NCBI RefSeq assembly: GCF_009870125.1
Contig: NC_046683.1
Span: forward strand, 15,261,001-15,325,000
Direction of reading: 5' to 3'
Length of the DNA stretch: 64,000 nt
Source: Drosophila pseudoobscura
Taxonomy: Eukaryota > Arthropoda > Insecta > Diptera > Drosophilidae
The translations under genes were made by a program, and so were the position numbers. The stretch's first letter is position 1. Each line of letters opens with the position of its first letter. The notes beneath the pieces are model-generated. The model saw only the letters and a list, made by a program, of their open reading frames with translations, was not told the DNA's origin and did no database searches. Below, one piece after another: positions 10,813-20,673 of this stretch.

Positions 10813-12617
10813 CCATGCGCCGCACCGTTGTTGCTGTTGCCTTGACTGTGATGTGACGGCTGTGGATGGTGCGGGTCCTCGCTGGGCGTAGGAGGCTGGT
10901 CGCGACGGGGCGGCATCCGCTCGTTGACGGCATCGAGGCCCTTGGCCTCCGCGAACGAGGTAATCTTGTGGTTGGGCGAGAAGCCCTGCATGGCATTCTT
11001 GAGCGACTGCTTGCCACCGGAGAGGGCGCCGAGGGGCAGGGCGCCCGTCGGCGTCAGGCCCTTCAGCTGGAGGACACTCTCGGACTCCTCGCGCAGCACG
11101 GAGAAGACGCGCGCCATCTTGCCAATGGCCCGGATCTTGTTGCGTATGACCTCCTTGCGCGCCGCCGCCTCGTCGTCCGAGAGCGGCTCCTCGCTCTCCT
11201 CGGTCATCAGCTCGTCGTCGGAGCAGATGTTCAGCACGTTCACCAGCATCTCGGTGACCTTCTCGCCCACGAAGGGCAGCGACCAGGTGAACACGTCCAT
11301 GAAGTTGGGAAGCCAGTAGGGGTGCGGCGAGCAGTTGAACTGCCGGATGTTCATCACGTTGTTCTCGTACTTCAGCACCGCCGCCTTGTTGTTGTACACA
11401 TCGAGATAGTTGGGCGCCGAGAAGATGGTGATCAGCGAGGGGAAACCGGTGGTCTGGCTCTTGCGGTACATGCGGTAGCCGGCGTCCTGCGCCTCGTGCG
11501 CCCTGATGATCGACAGCAGATTGTTGTTCTGCAGGAAGTCGCAGCAGGCGGCATAGCTGTAGAAGTACGAACAGCCCCGCACCGAGTTGTGCGTGTAGAA
11601 GTCCGAGTTCTTCTCGTTGCCGAAGTCCTCCAGCGGATCGGACCACAGCAGGTCGCACATGGGGCCGAAGGCGGGTGGCTCCTTGAAGCGGTCGAGCCGC
11701 CGTATGTCCTCCAGCTCGTGTATCTCCGGCGACAGGCCGCCGTGCACGCACAGGAACTGTTGGTTCATTAGCGCCGCCAGCGGCAGGCAGTCGAACGCGT
11801 CCATGCACGCGTCGTACACGCGCTCCGAGTACTTGATCTTGCACTCCTGCTTGAAGGTGAAGTACTCGGTCAGGTGCCGGCACTCGTGGTTGCCGCGCAA
11901 CAGGAACAGCGTCTGCGGATAGGTGATCTTCAGCGACCACAGATACAGCACGCACTCGATGCTGAAGTAGCCTCGGTCCACGTAGTCGCCCAGGAAGAGA
12001 TACTTTGTGGTGGCCGGCGAACCGCCCACCTCGAACAGCTTCATGAGATCGTAGAACTGGCCGTGTATGTCCCCACAGACCGTCACCGGCGCCTCGATGT
12101 CGATCATGGTTTTCTCCTGGCGCAGCAGCGCGGCTCCGTCCTGGATGATCTTAAGTGCGGGCGCCTCCTCGATGCGCCCCTCCAACACAAAGTGCTGCTT
12201 CAGGACGTCGTGATTGGGTTTGCCCGTGCGCGGATCGAAGACCTCGGCCAGCGTCAGCTTGTGGCTGGGTGGAAAGGGGACACTGTCCACTACACGCTCT
12301 TTGGTGTTGATCGCCGTATGGCCGCCATGGGGCTTGCCCTGCTTTGTAGGGCTACCGTCGTGGTCCGCGGCGTTCGAGTTGCTAGCGTTGGCGTTGGCGT
12401 CAGCGTTGGCGTTGGCACTGGCCTGGGAGGAGGAGGAAGTGGCAGCGGCCGCAGAGGTGGCGGCATTGCCAGCAACAGTGGAAGAGCCAACGTCACCAGC
12501 GGCAGCGGCGGAGGAGCTGTTGGCGTCTGTAGCATCAGCGGTGGAGGCGTTGCTGGCTCGCTGCTGGCTGGCACTTGTTGCCACTTGGCTGTCGCTTGAT
12601 TGATTATTCGAAGACAT
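10809..12617 (-). CDS. CanA-14F/Pp2B-14D: Calcineurin A catalytic subunit, left paralogue (copy A)
   Basis: A single-exon 602-aa frame starting at the ATG at 12617; the frame is open further upstream but without an earlier ATG. Calcineurin A is the Ca2+/calmodulin-activated Ser/Thr phosphatase that, with its B subunit, dephosphorylates NFAT-type and many neuronal substrates in the cytosol. Residues 1-100 are Ser/Ala/Asn-rich low complexity. The metallophosphatase core shows GDIHGQ (182-187), GDYVDRG (210-216), RGNHE (241-245) and HGG (292-294). The calcineurin B-binding helix is around 440-465, the calmodulin-binding segment around 486-510 and the autoinhibitory segment [20 protein letters not shown] at 552-571. 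The C-terminal tail ([14 protein letters not shown] onward) differs from copy B. The stop codon overlaps a consensus splice donor (GG|GTAAGC at 10813). I cannot tell which D. melanogaster paralogue this is. Most of the frame is nearly identical in DNA to copy B. Confidence 0.96.
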   Translation of the reverse strand: MSSNNQSSDSQVATSASQQRASNASTADATDANSSSAAAAGDVGSSTVAGNAATSAAAATSSSSQASANANADANANASNSNAADHDGSPTKQGKPHGGHTAINTKERVVDSVPFPPSHKLTLAEVFDPRTGKPNHDVLKQHFVLEGRIEEAPALKIIQDGAALLRQEKTMIDIEAPVTVCGDIHGQFYDLMKLFEVGGSPATTKYLFLGDYVDRGYFSIECVLYLWSLKITYPQTLFLLRGNHECRHLTEYFTFKQECKIKYSERVYDACMDAFDCLPLAALMNQQFLCVHGGLSPEIHELEDIRRLDRFKEPPAFGPMCDLLWSDPLEDFGNEKNSDFYTHNSVRGCSYFYSYAACCDFLQNNNLLSIIRAHEAQDAGYRMYRKSQTTGFPSLITIFSAPNYLDVYNNKAAVLKYENNVMNIRQFNCSPHPYWLPNFMDVFTWSLPFVGEKVTEMLVNVLNICSDDELMTEESEEPLSDDEAAARKEVIRNKIRAIGKMARVFSVLREESESVLQLKGLTPTGALPLGALSGGKQSLKNAMQGFSPNHKITSFAEAKGLDAVNERMPPRRDQPPTPSEDPHHPQPSHHSQGNSNNGAAHG

Positions 12618-13159
12618 GGCTGATGCTGGAGTTGGAGCTGCTCCTCTGGATTGGAGCTCTCTCCACTTGACTGCGTTCTCCGACTCCAAATCCTCTCACT
12701 CTCTCTCTCTCTCTCACCCACTCACACTCCCTTGCACTCACACACTCTTTCTTTCTCTCTCTAACCGTTCCCGTTTCGTTTGAGTTCGCGTTGGCGTTCC
12801 TCTGGTTCCTGTTCCTGTGTGACTATTCCTGTCCCTGTTCCACCTCCTGGCTCAATTTCCACGAACACACATACACATACAAAACAACCCACACACACTG
12901 TCACTTTTTACTGCTGCGCTGCTGCTGTTGTTGTTGCTTTTGTTGCTGCGCTGCTTTTACTGCTGCTGCTGCTGTTGTTGGAGCTTAGCCGCTTTATCGC
13001 CTTCCAGCTTTGATTTAAGCAAATTAACAGTTTCGTTGTTGTTGCTGCCACTGGCCGTGTTCGTTATGCGCTGTTTTTACTCAACAACAATCATATTCAC
13101 TTAGTATTTTGTGTATTTTCGCTTCGTCTTGACCCTGCAGACGTCGTAATTTCTCTCTC
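12618..13159 (-). other. probable 5' UTR of calcineurin A copy A
   Basis: Between the motif 1 site and the ATG. It holds CT-rich microsatellite (about 12695-12760) and CTG/TTG repeats (12907-12985). The short open frames are repeat-derived. No clear splice sites are asserted. Confidence 0.45.
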
Positions 13160-13265
13160 GCTAGCAGTGTGACCGCGGATTTATCGTTAAAACTGCCGTC
13201 CGACCCTCGGCAATATACCGAAATATACCGTCTGATTTTAAAGATATACCGTAAATATACTGACG
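13160..13265 (-). promoter_or_regulatory. promoter block of calcineurin A copy A: motif 1 plus motif 6-like repeats
   Basis: GCAGTGTGACCGCGGAT has motif 1 at 13165-13175 in minus-strand orientation, about 550 bp before the copy A ATG. It is followed by TTATCG, then GTCCGACCCTCGGCAATAT, CCGAAATATACCGTCTGATT and another ATACCGTAAATATAC. The same order of elements is seen at the Arp2 promoter (6263-6345), so this is a shared promoter architecture or a shared repeat. Confidence 0.65.
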
Positions 13266-13282
13266 AATTCAAGTTTCCTCGT

Positions 13283-13430
13283 TTTTGATATTCCGTGGAA
13301 TATTACTAGCCAGATAGATCTCTCAGTGCTGCCCACATAATTTTATCCGATTAATGAATCAATTTTCTACTTGACTGGCTTATTTAAAATACTTGACTTT
13401 TATTATTTTTGCCTCAATTTTGGTTCCTCA
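13283..13430 (+). repeat. ~400-bp dispersed repeat, distal half only
   Basis: TGATATTCCGTGGAATATTAC, the GCCCACATAATTTTAT block, GATTAATGAATCAATTTTC and TACTTGACTGGCTTATTT match the distal half of the repeat at 13448-13860 and 56192-56590 in the same orientation. It directly precedes the full copy, so the family is present here as a tandem or nested arrangement. Confidence 0.75.
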
Positions 13431-13447
13431 ACAACAATATAGCGTCT

Positions 13448-13860
13448 CGTTATGAAAAAAAAAAACGAACTTAGCCCACTTCAGCCCCCTCTATTTAAAT
13501 AGTTCAACTACTTCAGGTAAATGGCTAAACATATTAACGATTGTAAATTCTTCTTGTAGATCCATGCCATTTTTCCTTTGAACTTCAAAAAACACCACCA
13601 TATCATTCACCTGAACTGCGCTAAAATGAGTCAATTTTCAATGATTTCGGTGGAAATTTCAAATACCCCCTTGGCTTATAATAAGTTAATCGTTCACCGT
13701 CAAGGATGGGAAATCATATTGCCTAATTTGGAGGTTCCGTCAAGTATTATAAGCTAGATAGAACATTTAGCCATGCCCACACAATTATATTCAGTTAATG
13801 AATCATTTTTCTACTTGACTGGATTATTTTAACTACTTGCTTTTATTCTTGGCTAACTAA
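13448..13860 (+). repeat. ~400-bp dispersed repeat, full copy upstream of calcineurin A copy A
   Basis: Begins near GAACTTAGCCCACTTCAGCC. It runs through TTCTTCTTGTAGATCCATGCC, TCACCTGAACTGCGCTAAAA, AATACCCCCTTGGCTTATAA, CGTCAAGGATGGGAAATCAT and AGCCATGCCCACACAATTAT to TACTTGCTTTTATTC. It aligns end to end with 56192-56590 (same strand) and 48400-48792 (opposite strand). No long open frame and no obvious terminal inverted repeats. Family not recognised; a MITE- or Helitron-derived element is possible. Confidence 0.8.
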
Positions 13861-14154
13861 GACATTTTTGACGATTCATTGGTAAAAAGAAATTTTGCTA
13901 CAGCAACATGTTGATTTTTTTGATGATTTTTATTGGCAGAAAGCAACAATGCTTTTATCCGTTTTAAAACCGTTACAGTTACCAAAACCGGTTCCGTTAA
14001 TGTGCAGTATTTTTCAACCTGTGGAAAAGAGCACCCAACTACCGGTTCAAAGAGAACCTTAACCGATTAAAAGAGAGCGAAAATGAGCCCAGTGGTGTGC
14101 GCCAAATAAAACTTTTTTCAAAGTGAGCGACAAGTAGTCAAGTTTCATCATTAT

Positions 14155-14300
14155 CGTTGGTATATTTAAATACCCCCTGGTCCAAAACGGGTTGATTGCA
14201 TTTTTGTTGTTCATGAAGGGATGTGATATTCCTTGATATTCAATTTAGTATCACTACTACTTTAGCACTGAAAATATAATTTTATCAGACAATCTTATCA
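14155..14300 (+). repeat. ~400-bp dispersed repeat, divergent fragment
   Basis: AAATACCCCCTGGTCC, a GGGTTGATTG-type segment, TCATGAAGGGATGTGATATT and TTCAATTTAGTATCACTA correspond in order to the central part of the full copies but with many changes. It is the most decayed copy seen. Confidence 0.45.
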
Positions 14301-14539
14301 ATTTTATACAAGAATGGCTCATGTAAGTACTGATCTTATTTGAATTGTCTATAAACTAAGGTTTCAACGAAAAAAGTCGACAAAAATGTCCAATAAATTC
14401 ATTGTGTACATGGCAACTACACATTTACTACATTCTAACTACATAATGAATGTAATAGTCCACAGTGACACCTGAAAACACTAGAGAATATAAGAAAATA
14501 CTCAAAAATACTATAAAAAGTATCCATGGGAAGCAGGCT

Positions 14540-14600
14540 GACCCTTAGAAGTACATATACCGAAATATACCGTTGCGATTTTCCGATAACAGATTTCGTC
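14540..14600 (-). repeat. motif 6-like cassette without motif 1
   Basis: GGCTGACCCTTAGAAGTACAT followed by ATACCGAAATATACCGTTGCG matches the cassette next to the Arp2 and calcineurin A promoters and the one at 57310-57365, but no motif 1 site is adjacent. No gene start is seen here. Confidence 0.45.
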
Positions 14601-15209
14601 GACGGGAATCCAGATAAAAAATAAACATTCGACGTGAAAGTACCCTTTAAGTCTAATTTCATTCTGCCATCAGCTTCAGAAAATGTATTTATTTTAGAAG
14701 ATTTACAACGAGAAAGTTGCTGATTGAATTGCTTGGTAAAGCTGTTATTGAGTATTGTTTTAAGGTCTCAAAATTGTACAAATAAAAAAAACGTATAAAT
14801 GCAATAAAACAACACTTAGACAATCCTATAGAAAAAGGTTAAAATAACGAAAGAAAATATTTTTCTTTTGAAAATCTAGATTTATAAGCTATTAAAACAG
14901 CAATATACATATATAAAGTTTATTACTGTGCACAATAAAGATGCGGATCCAGTTCCAGTTCACTTTTCAGCAGAGCGGTGAATGTCGTCGTTATCTATAA
15001 ATGGCTAGCAGGTTTGAATAAAACAGGTGCTTCCAAATGCAAACTTTTTTGGCAAATATCTATTATTACTGTCAAAATTATGTTAAACATTTGCCAAATT
15101 TTTTAACTGTGCCCTGGCATACGGCGAAATTTGTTGCAGTTAACTAAAACTGCCAGCAGTAAATTCTGGATATATCATCTAGGGCCTGGAGGCGCCAACT
15201 AGCAACACT

Positions 15210-15360
15210 TATCGATATACATGCTTTCGATACTTCGCGGTACGCGCCACAGCGCGATGGGCAGCCGTTATGTTTCGAATTCTGAAATTCCCAGGGGGAC
15301 TTCCCCCATACACAAACGAACTTTTAGAGGAAATAATAAATGTGCGCGCATTTTATTCTC
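15210..15360 (+). CDS. possible first exon of an unidentified plus-strand gene
   Basis: A DRE (TATCGATA) lies at 15210-15217. An ATG at 15270 opens MFRILKFPGGLPPYTNELLE and continues IINVRAFYSQDR before a possible donor (AG|GTACTT near 15366). After that the frame enters hydrophobic, T-rich sequence that looks non-coding. The codon composition of the first 33 residues is more gene-like than the surroundings. No downstream exon was identified, so this may be a real first exon, the remnant of a decayed gene, or chance. Confidence 0.25.
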
Positions 15361-15499
15361 AGGATAGGTACTTGTATATTTTTTTAATGTTTTTGTATTG
15401 TTTTCTCAGTTTTTTTGTTTGTTTTGTTTTTGTTGTTAATATTAATTATGTTAATAACATTGATAATCATTTGGTTTTCTTTGTTTTATTCGCTTAATG

Positions 15500-18400
15500 T
15501 TAAAACTTGTTGTCTGCATTTTGTTGTTGTTGTCTTCTTCCATCTTCCCTTGTAAATTAATTTGTTAATCTCCGGATTGGATACAACGTATTTTTGTTGT
15601 TGTCACAACAGCGCAATTTTTAAGTAATCTTTTTGCCAGCCATCTGCCTATGCAATACATTTATAAATCCCATATACATAATCCTACATATGTATATATG
15701 TATATGTATATATACATATGTACATATATATACATACATATGTATATATGTACATATAATAATGCATTCACTGTTAAATTTGTTTATTTATTCACTTTTT
15801 GTTTTGGTTTAATAATAAAATTGAAAATTTTTAAGAGATTTATCTAGATGTGATGTTTTTTTTTCTTGTTTGTTAATTTGTTATGTTGCATTTTTAATAT
15901 TATTTCATTATTTTTAAATATAAGTATATAAACTTTTTGCTTTGACAAAGTTTCTCCAACTTATAATTATCATATATATTATATATAAATAAATGTTTAA
16001 ATATATATAAAATATGCATTTAAATTGATTTATCCAAAAGGTAAAGTTTTAATTCTTTTTTTCATGGGGTTTTCTTCATCATCTTCATTTTTTTCTTTTC
16101 TTTCTGTTTTCATTTGTTTATAATATATATGTATATTAAATTGTTTTGTTTTTTTGTGTAAAGTTTTTAAAGCATTTGAGGGCAGGAAGTAGATGTTGAA
16201 AAATACATGTATCAAAAAAATGATGAAAGGATTTTTCACTTGCACTGGAGATTAATCCAAAACTAGAACGAGAAACTTTCCCTATTCATTTTCTTTGTTT
16301 GTTTTGTTTTCTTTTTTTTATCATATACATATGACTACATAACTTATAAATTCGTTAAGGAACAACAGAATCATTAACAAAATTGATTTATTTAAAACGA
16401 GTTAAGTATCTGATTTGATTGTACTTCATAGCTCATCATAGTTCAAGCTAATCAACAAATTAACAAACGGCTAGAAATGGTCAACAAAAGCCTCGAGACG
16501 AAACCTAAAAAATATTTGAAATAGTTGAATGTTTGATGTGCTTTTCTCGATTTCAAACTTAAAACAGAATGGGGGATTTTTGGTTTTTTCATTTTGTTTT
16601 TTCTTTTACCGTATATCTAAATATATGTAGAGATTTTTTTGGTTTTTGATATTTTCGTTAAAAGGAAATTTTTTCTTTGCTGTAATTTGTAATTTTTATG
16701 CACTTTTCTTTTTTGTGTCTTTTTTTATATTTCATATTCATATTTTGGTGTAGTAGAAAATGTACCGTTAAAAAGTGTGGTTGGTTTTTGTTTTTTTTTT
16801 CTTAGGTCATTGAAAAGAGATAGAGAGCGAGATTGAGAGTGAGAGTGAGTGAGACGAGACAGACGAGAAAAAGAATCGAAGTCAAGGTCGAAGTTGGAGT
16901 TGAAGTTGAAGTTGAGAGCTTTTGAGTGAGCCTTGGGCCTGGAGAGTAGTGCAGATGGGAGAGGAGAAAGCTTGGAGAGTTTGTGAAATAGAGAGGAGAG
17001 TCGTTATCGTTATCGTTAATTTCTTTTGCTTTTTGTTTAGTTTTTTAGGCTTTCGTGTATATAGTATAAAAGTATTTGTTTGCCGTATATTAATCGCTTA
17101 GTCGTAATATTTTAGATTCTCATTATTTCTTTTTTTCCTTGCCGTATAGTATGTGTATATTAATTTAATTTCTTTTTTTCTTTTCTTTACTTTTGTTTAG
17201 AAGAGCGCGCTAATTTGTATTGCTGGTATTGCGGGAAACGTTCTCGGAGGCGAAAAGTATACTGTTTATATACCATACATATGTAAATACATATTGTGTG
17301 TATGTATTGTGGGTAGCGGTAGTAATTTGATTTGTTAAAAATGTCTCATTTGACGCAATTTACTTTTAAAAATAATAGTAAGAGCTTTGAGGTTGCTGTA
17401 ATCCATTATTGGCTGTAATTATTGTTTATATATTCATATATATGTATATGTATATATATATAAATATTCATTATTATTTGTATTGGTTTTCTTCATCGGT
17501 TTCGTTTCTTTTTTCTCTTGAATTGAAATGCATAAACTTGTTGTAAACTTTTCTGGTTTTTTGTTGAGTGTGTCTGTCTGTCGCTGTCTCTGTCTATGTC
17601 TTGTTTTGTTTTGTTTTGTTTTGTGTGTGTGAAACGCTTAACTTTAAACTGCTTTATATATAGGTATTGTATGTAAATATATATATAAATGTAAATCATT
17701 TGTAACCATCATTTAACTGCTTGATAACGCTGCTGCTGCTGCTGCTGCGCATGGGCACGACGCACGATGCACGACTGTACCTGCTGCTCTCACTTTTTTG
17801 CTCTCAGTGCGCGCATGCGCGCTTCCTGCCATCACTAACAACTTATTCGAATTTGTCAACGGTATTTTCTTTACTTATTTTTGTTTGTTTGTTTTTACTG
17901 CACTTGTGATTGCTGTTTGTTGCTGATGCTTCTGCATTTGTATTGTATATTCTCGGCCCTCTCCCTCCTTACTGGCTTTCGTCACCGGCTCGGCTCGGCT
18001 CCGCCTCAATTTTTGCAAATATCTATATATGTATTCTGTTTGGGCACACTCGTGTTCGTGTATGCGTTTCTCTTAGGCATATGTGTGTAGGTATATTTCA
18101 TTTCATTATAAAGTACTTCAAATTGCTATAAGTTTGCATTTTGTATTACGATTTTCTATAAATCTTTAAATTGGGTTTCTTTCTCTTGGATTTTGTTGTT
18201 TTTGTCGTCTTTTCAAAGTTGAAAACTTATTTTTTTTTCGTTTTGTTTCTTTTTCTTTAACATACTTTCTTTTTAATTTTTGTAAACGTTATTTGCTTTC
18301 ATTTTTGTTGCTGTTTGTTTTCGTTTTTTTTTTTTTTAATTTTCCTTTCTTGTTGGTTGTATAATTTAAACTTAATAGTAAATTCACATAGTTTGGTTTT

Positions 18401-19504
18401 TGGTTTTAATTATTTTCCCTTACTTTTTGTTTGTAGAATATAATTTTATTTTGTTGTTTAAGAAAACTTTTTGCACGCCCCTTCTTTGTCACATGCTCGT
18501 ATATTTTTCTCCCTTTCTTCTTTTTCATTTTAATAAATTCATTTAATTAAATTACTTATGGCCTATAGAAAAAAGTGTAGTAAACAATATAAATATACAA
18601 TATATATAGTTGTATATATATATATATATATAGATATAAAAAAAACATAAGTAGAAGTAGAAACAACAATTTAGTTTATAAATATATATATTTATGTATT
18701 CATACTATGCTCGCTGATTGTGTGTGTGTGTGTGTTTTTGTTTGTGTGTGTATAAATAGTTTACAATAAATACAAATTATAAAAAGGATAACAAGAAATA
18801 TATGTATAGTATGTATTTATATATATAAAAAAAGGTTTATAAAATAATAACTAAGAAATATAACAAAATTTCCGTTTGCACACAATTTTCACTTTTCGTT
18901 TTTCCGCACTATCCAAATCTTCAACATGATCGATTGACTGTTAATAACTAAAATTCCTTTAAGTATAAAAAGGATTCTGCACACGACAACGACAACAACG
19001 CAGGCGCAAATGTCAGAGAGTTTCAGAAAAAAGGGCTATTGGATGGGATGGGATGGTGATGATGATGGTGGATGAGATGAGATTCATGTGGAGCCTGGAT
19101 GCAAATCGTGGAAAATCAAGGGAGATTCAATTCGATTCAGATACTCTCTCGCCTCTCTGTGTTTGTACTAGTGCCATTTGCACCTGCAATGTGCATCGGA
19201 TGTGCAGCATTCCATCGGGTTGTTACTCGTACTAATATAATCCGCATATGTATAATGTACTCGTATCTTGTATATCATTTATATAGTATTCAGCTAATGA
19301 CTACGACAAAGATGGCACGTATATAAAGACCACATACACAATCACCAGATGAGAGAGAGTGTGAGGCGACAATGGCGGCGATAAAAACGCGAGGAACGAT
19401 CTAACTTTAAGTGTGATCATCCTCTGCATTAATGTGTGTGTGTGTGTGTTTGTGTCTGTCTGTCTGTGTGTGTTTTTGTGTGAGAGGGAAACATTCAGAT
19501 AAAG

Positions 19505-19548
<44 letters not shown>

Positions 19549-20428
19549 ATAGAGAGAGAGAGAGAGACAGAGAGTGAAAGAGAGATAGAGATTCAGTCGT
19601 TTCTTGTTCTTTTAATAAAACATTGTAGTAAAATATTGTTGCTGTTGTAATTTGTTTGCTGTTGTAGGAAGTAGTTTTCTCTGTTGAAGAAGCCTTCTCC
19701 TTGGCCGTAATCTCCTACATAATACACCCGCGCACATATTTATATAATATATGTATGTATATAAGTCACCCAAGACGCCGCCGCCACACAACGAAAATAG
19801 TAGAATTCACTTTAGTATTAATCGTAGTTCCAGCTTAGTATTTATGCACTAGATGTAGATTCTGTTCTCTTTTGATCTTATCTGTTTTCTGTTTGGTTTC
19901 GGGGGCGGTTGGGGGGCAAAGGGAGCGCCGCTGCTGCTGGGCTCATTTTTGTTTCAATTCGTTTTACAATTAGTTAGCAAATATAATTTAAATTTACCTA
20001 ATTTTCTTGGGGTGCAATGCTGCTGTCGAAGAGAGAGAGAGCCTCGCTTAGCTTTTACATTCGCTCTTTTTTGATATAATGTTGCACAAAATTGTTATAT
20101 ACATTTCTGTATATATTATAATATACATATATATGTATTGTATAATAATTCTATATTTCCTTTTCAACTGCATTTATAATTAGCATCCACTTGGGAGGTT
20201 GGGTTTTCTTTATTTTTCTCTGTTTCACGTTTCATCATCCATTTCAATCTCTTCAATGCCGAAAAAATGTTATTTTTTATTGTTTTCTGTGTGTTTCCGT
20301 TTCCTCTTCTCTCAACTTCATTCCAGTTGCAGTTTCCGCTGCGTTCCATTCCACTCGTTTCGATGCTGCGCTTGCGTGCAACCCTGACATTCACTGTTAT
20401 GAATGTTGTGTGTCTGCCTGTGTTTGTG

Positions 20429-20463
<35 letters not shown>

Positions 20464-20673
20464 TTTTTTACTGGCACTAAGCCGCTCTCTTGAGACTATT
20501 TATTCCTATTTATTTGCATTCTCCCTCCCAACAGTTTGCTTAACTTTCGACTACTAAGTGACATCCGCTCCCCAAGATCCCTAAAAAGCCCGAGATCCAA
20601 TTCTCCGCTCCTCCAATCCTCTGATACAAACGATCGTTCCGATCGTCCCGCCGACTGCTGACTTGACTTAGAA
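15500..20673. other. AT-rich region downstream of calcineurin A copy B, probable long 3' UTR plus spacer
   Basis: No gene recognised over about 5 kb. Dominated by T-rich tracts, TATATA repeats (15680-15760, 18600-18640, 19505-19545), GA repeats (19550-19572) and GT repeats (19433-19450, 20428-20462). It lies immediately 3' of copy B on the minus strand, and such U-rich sequence is typical of long neural 3' UTRs. That reading is inference. Confidence 0.45.

Noticed and set aside
10866-12599. Long open frames antisense to and in other frames of calcineurin copy A (up to 440 codons)
   Set aside because: They are shadows of a GC-rich coding sequence; compositions are Arg/Gly/Val-biased and contain no domains.
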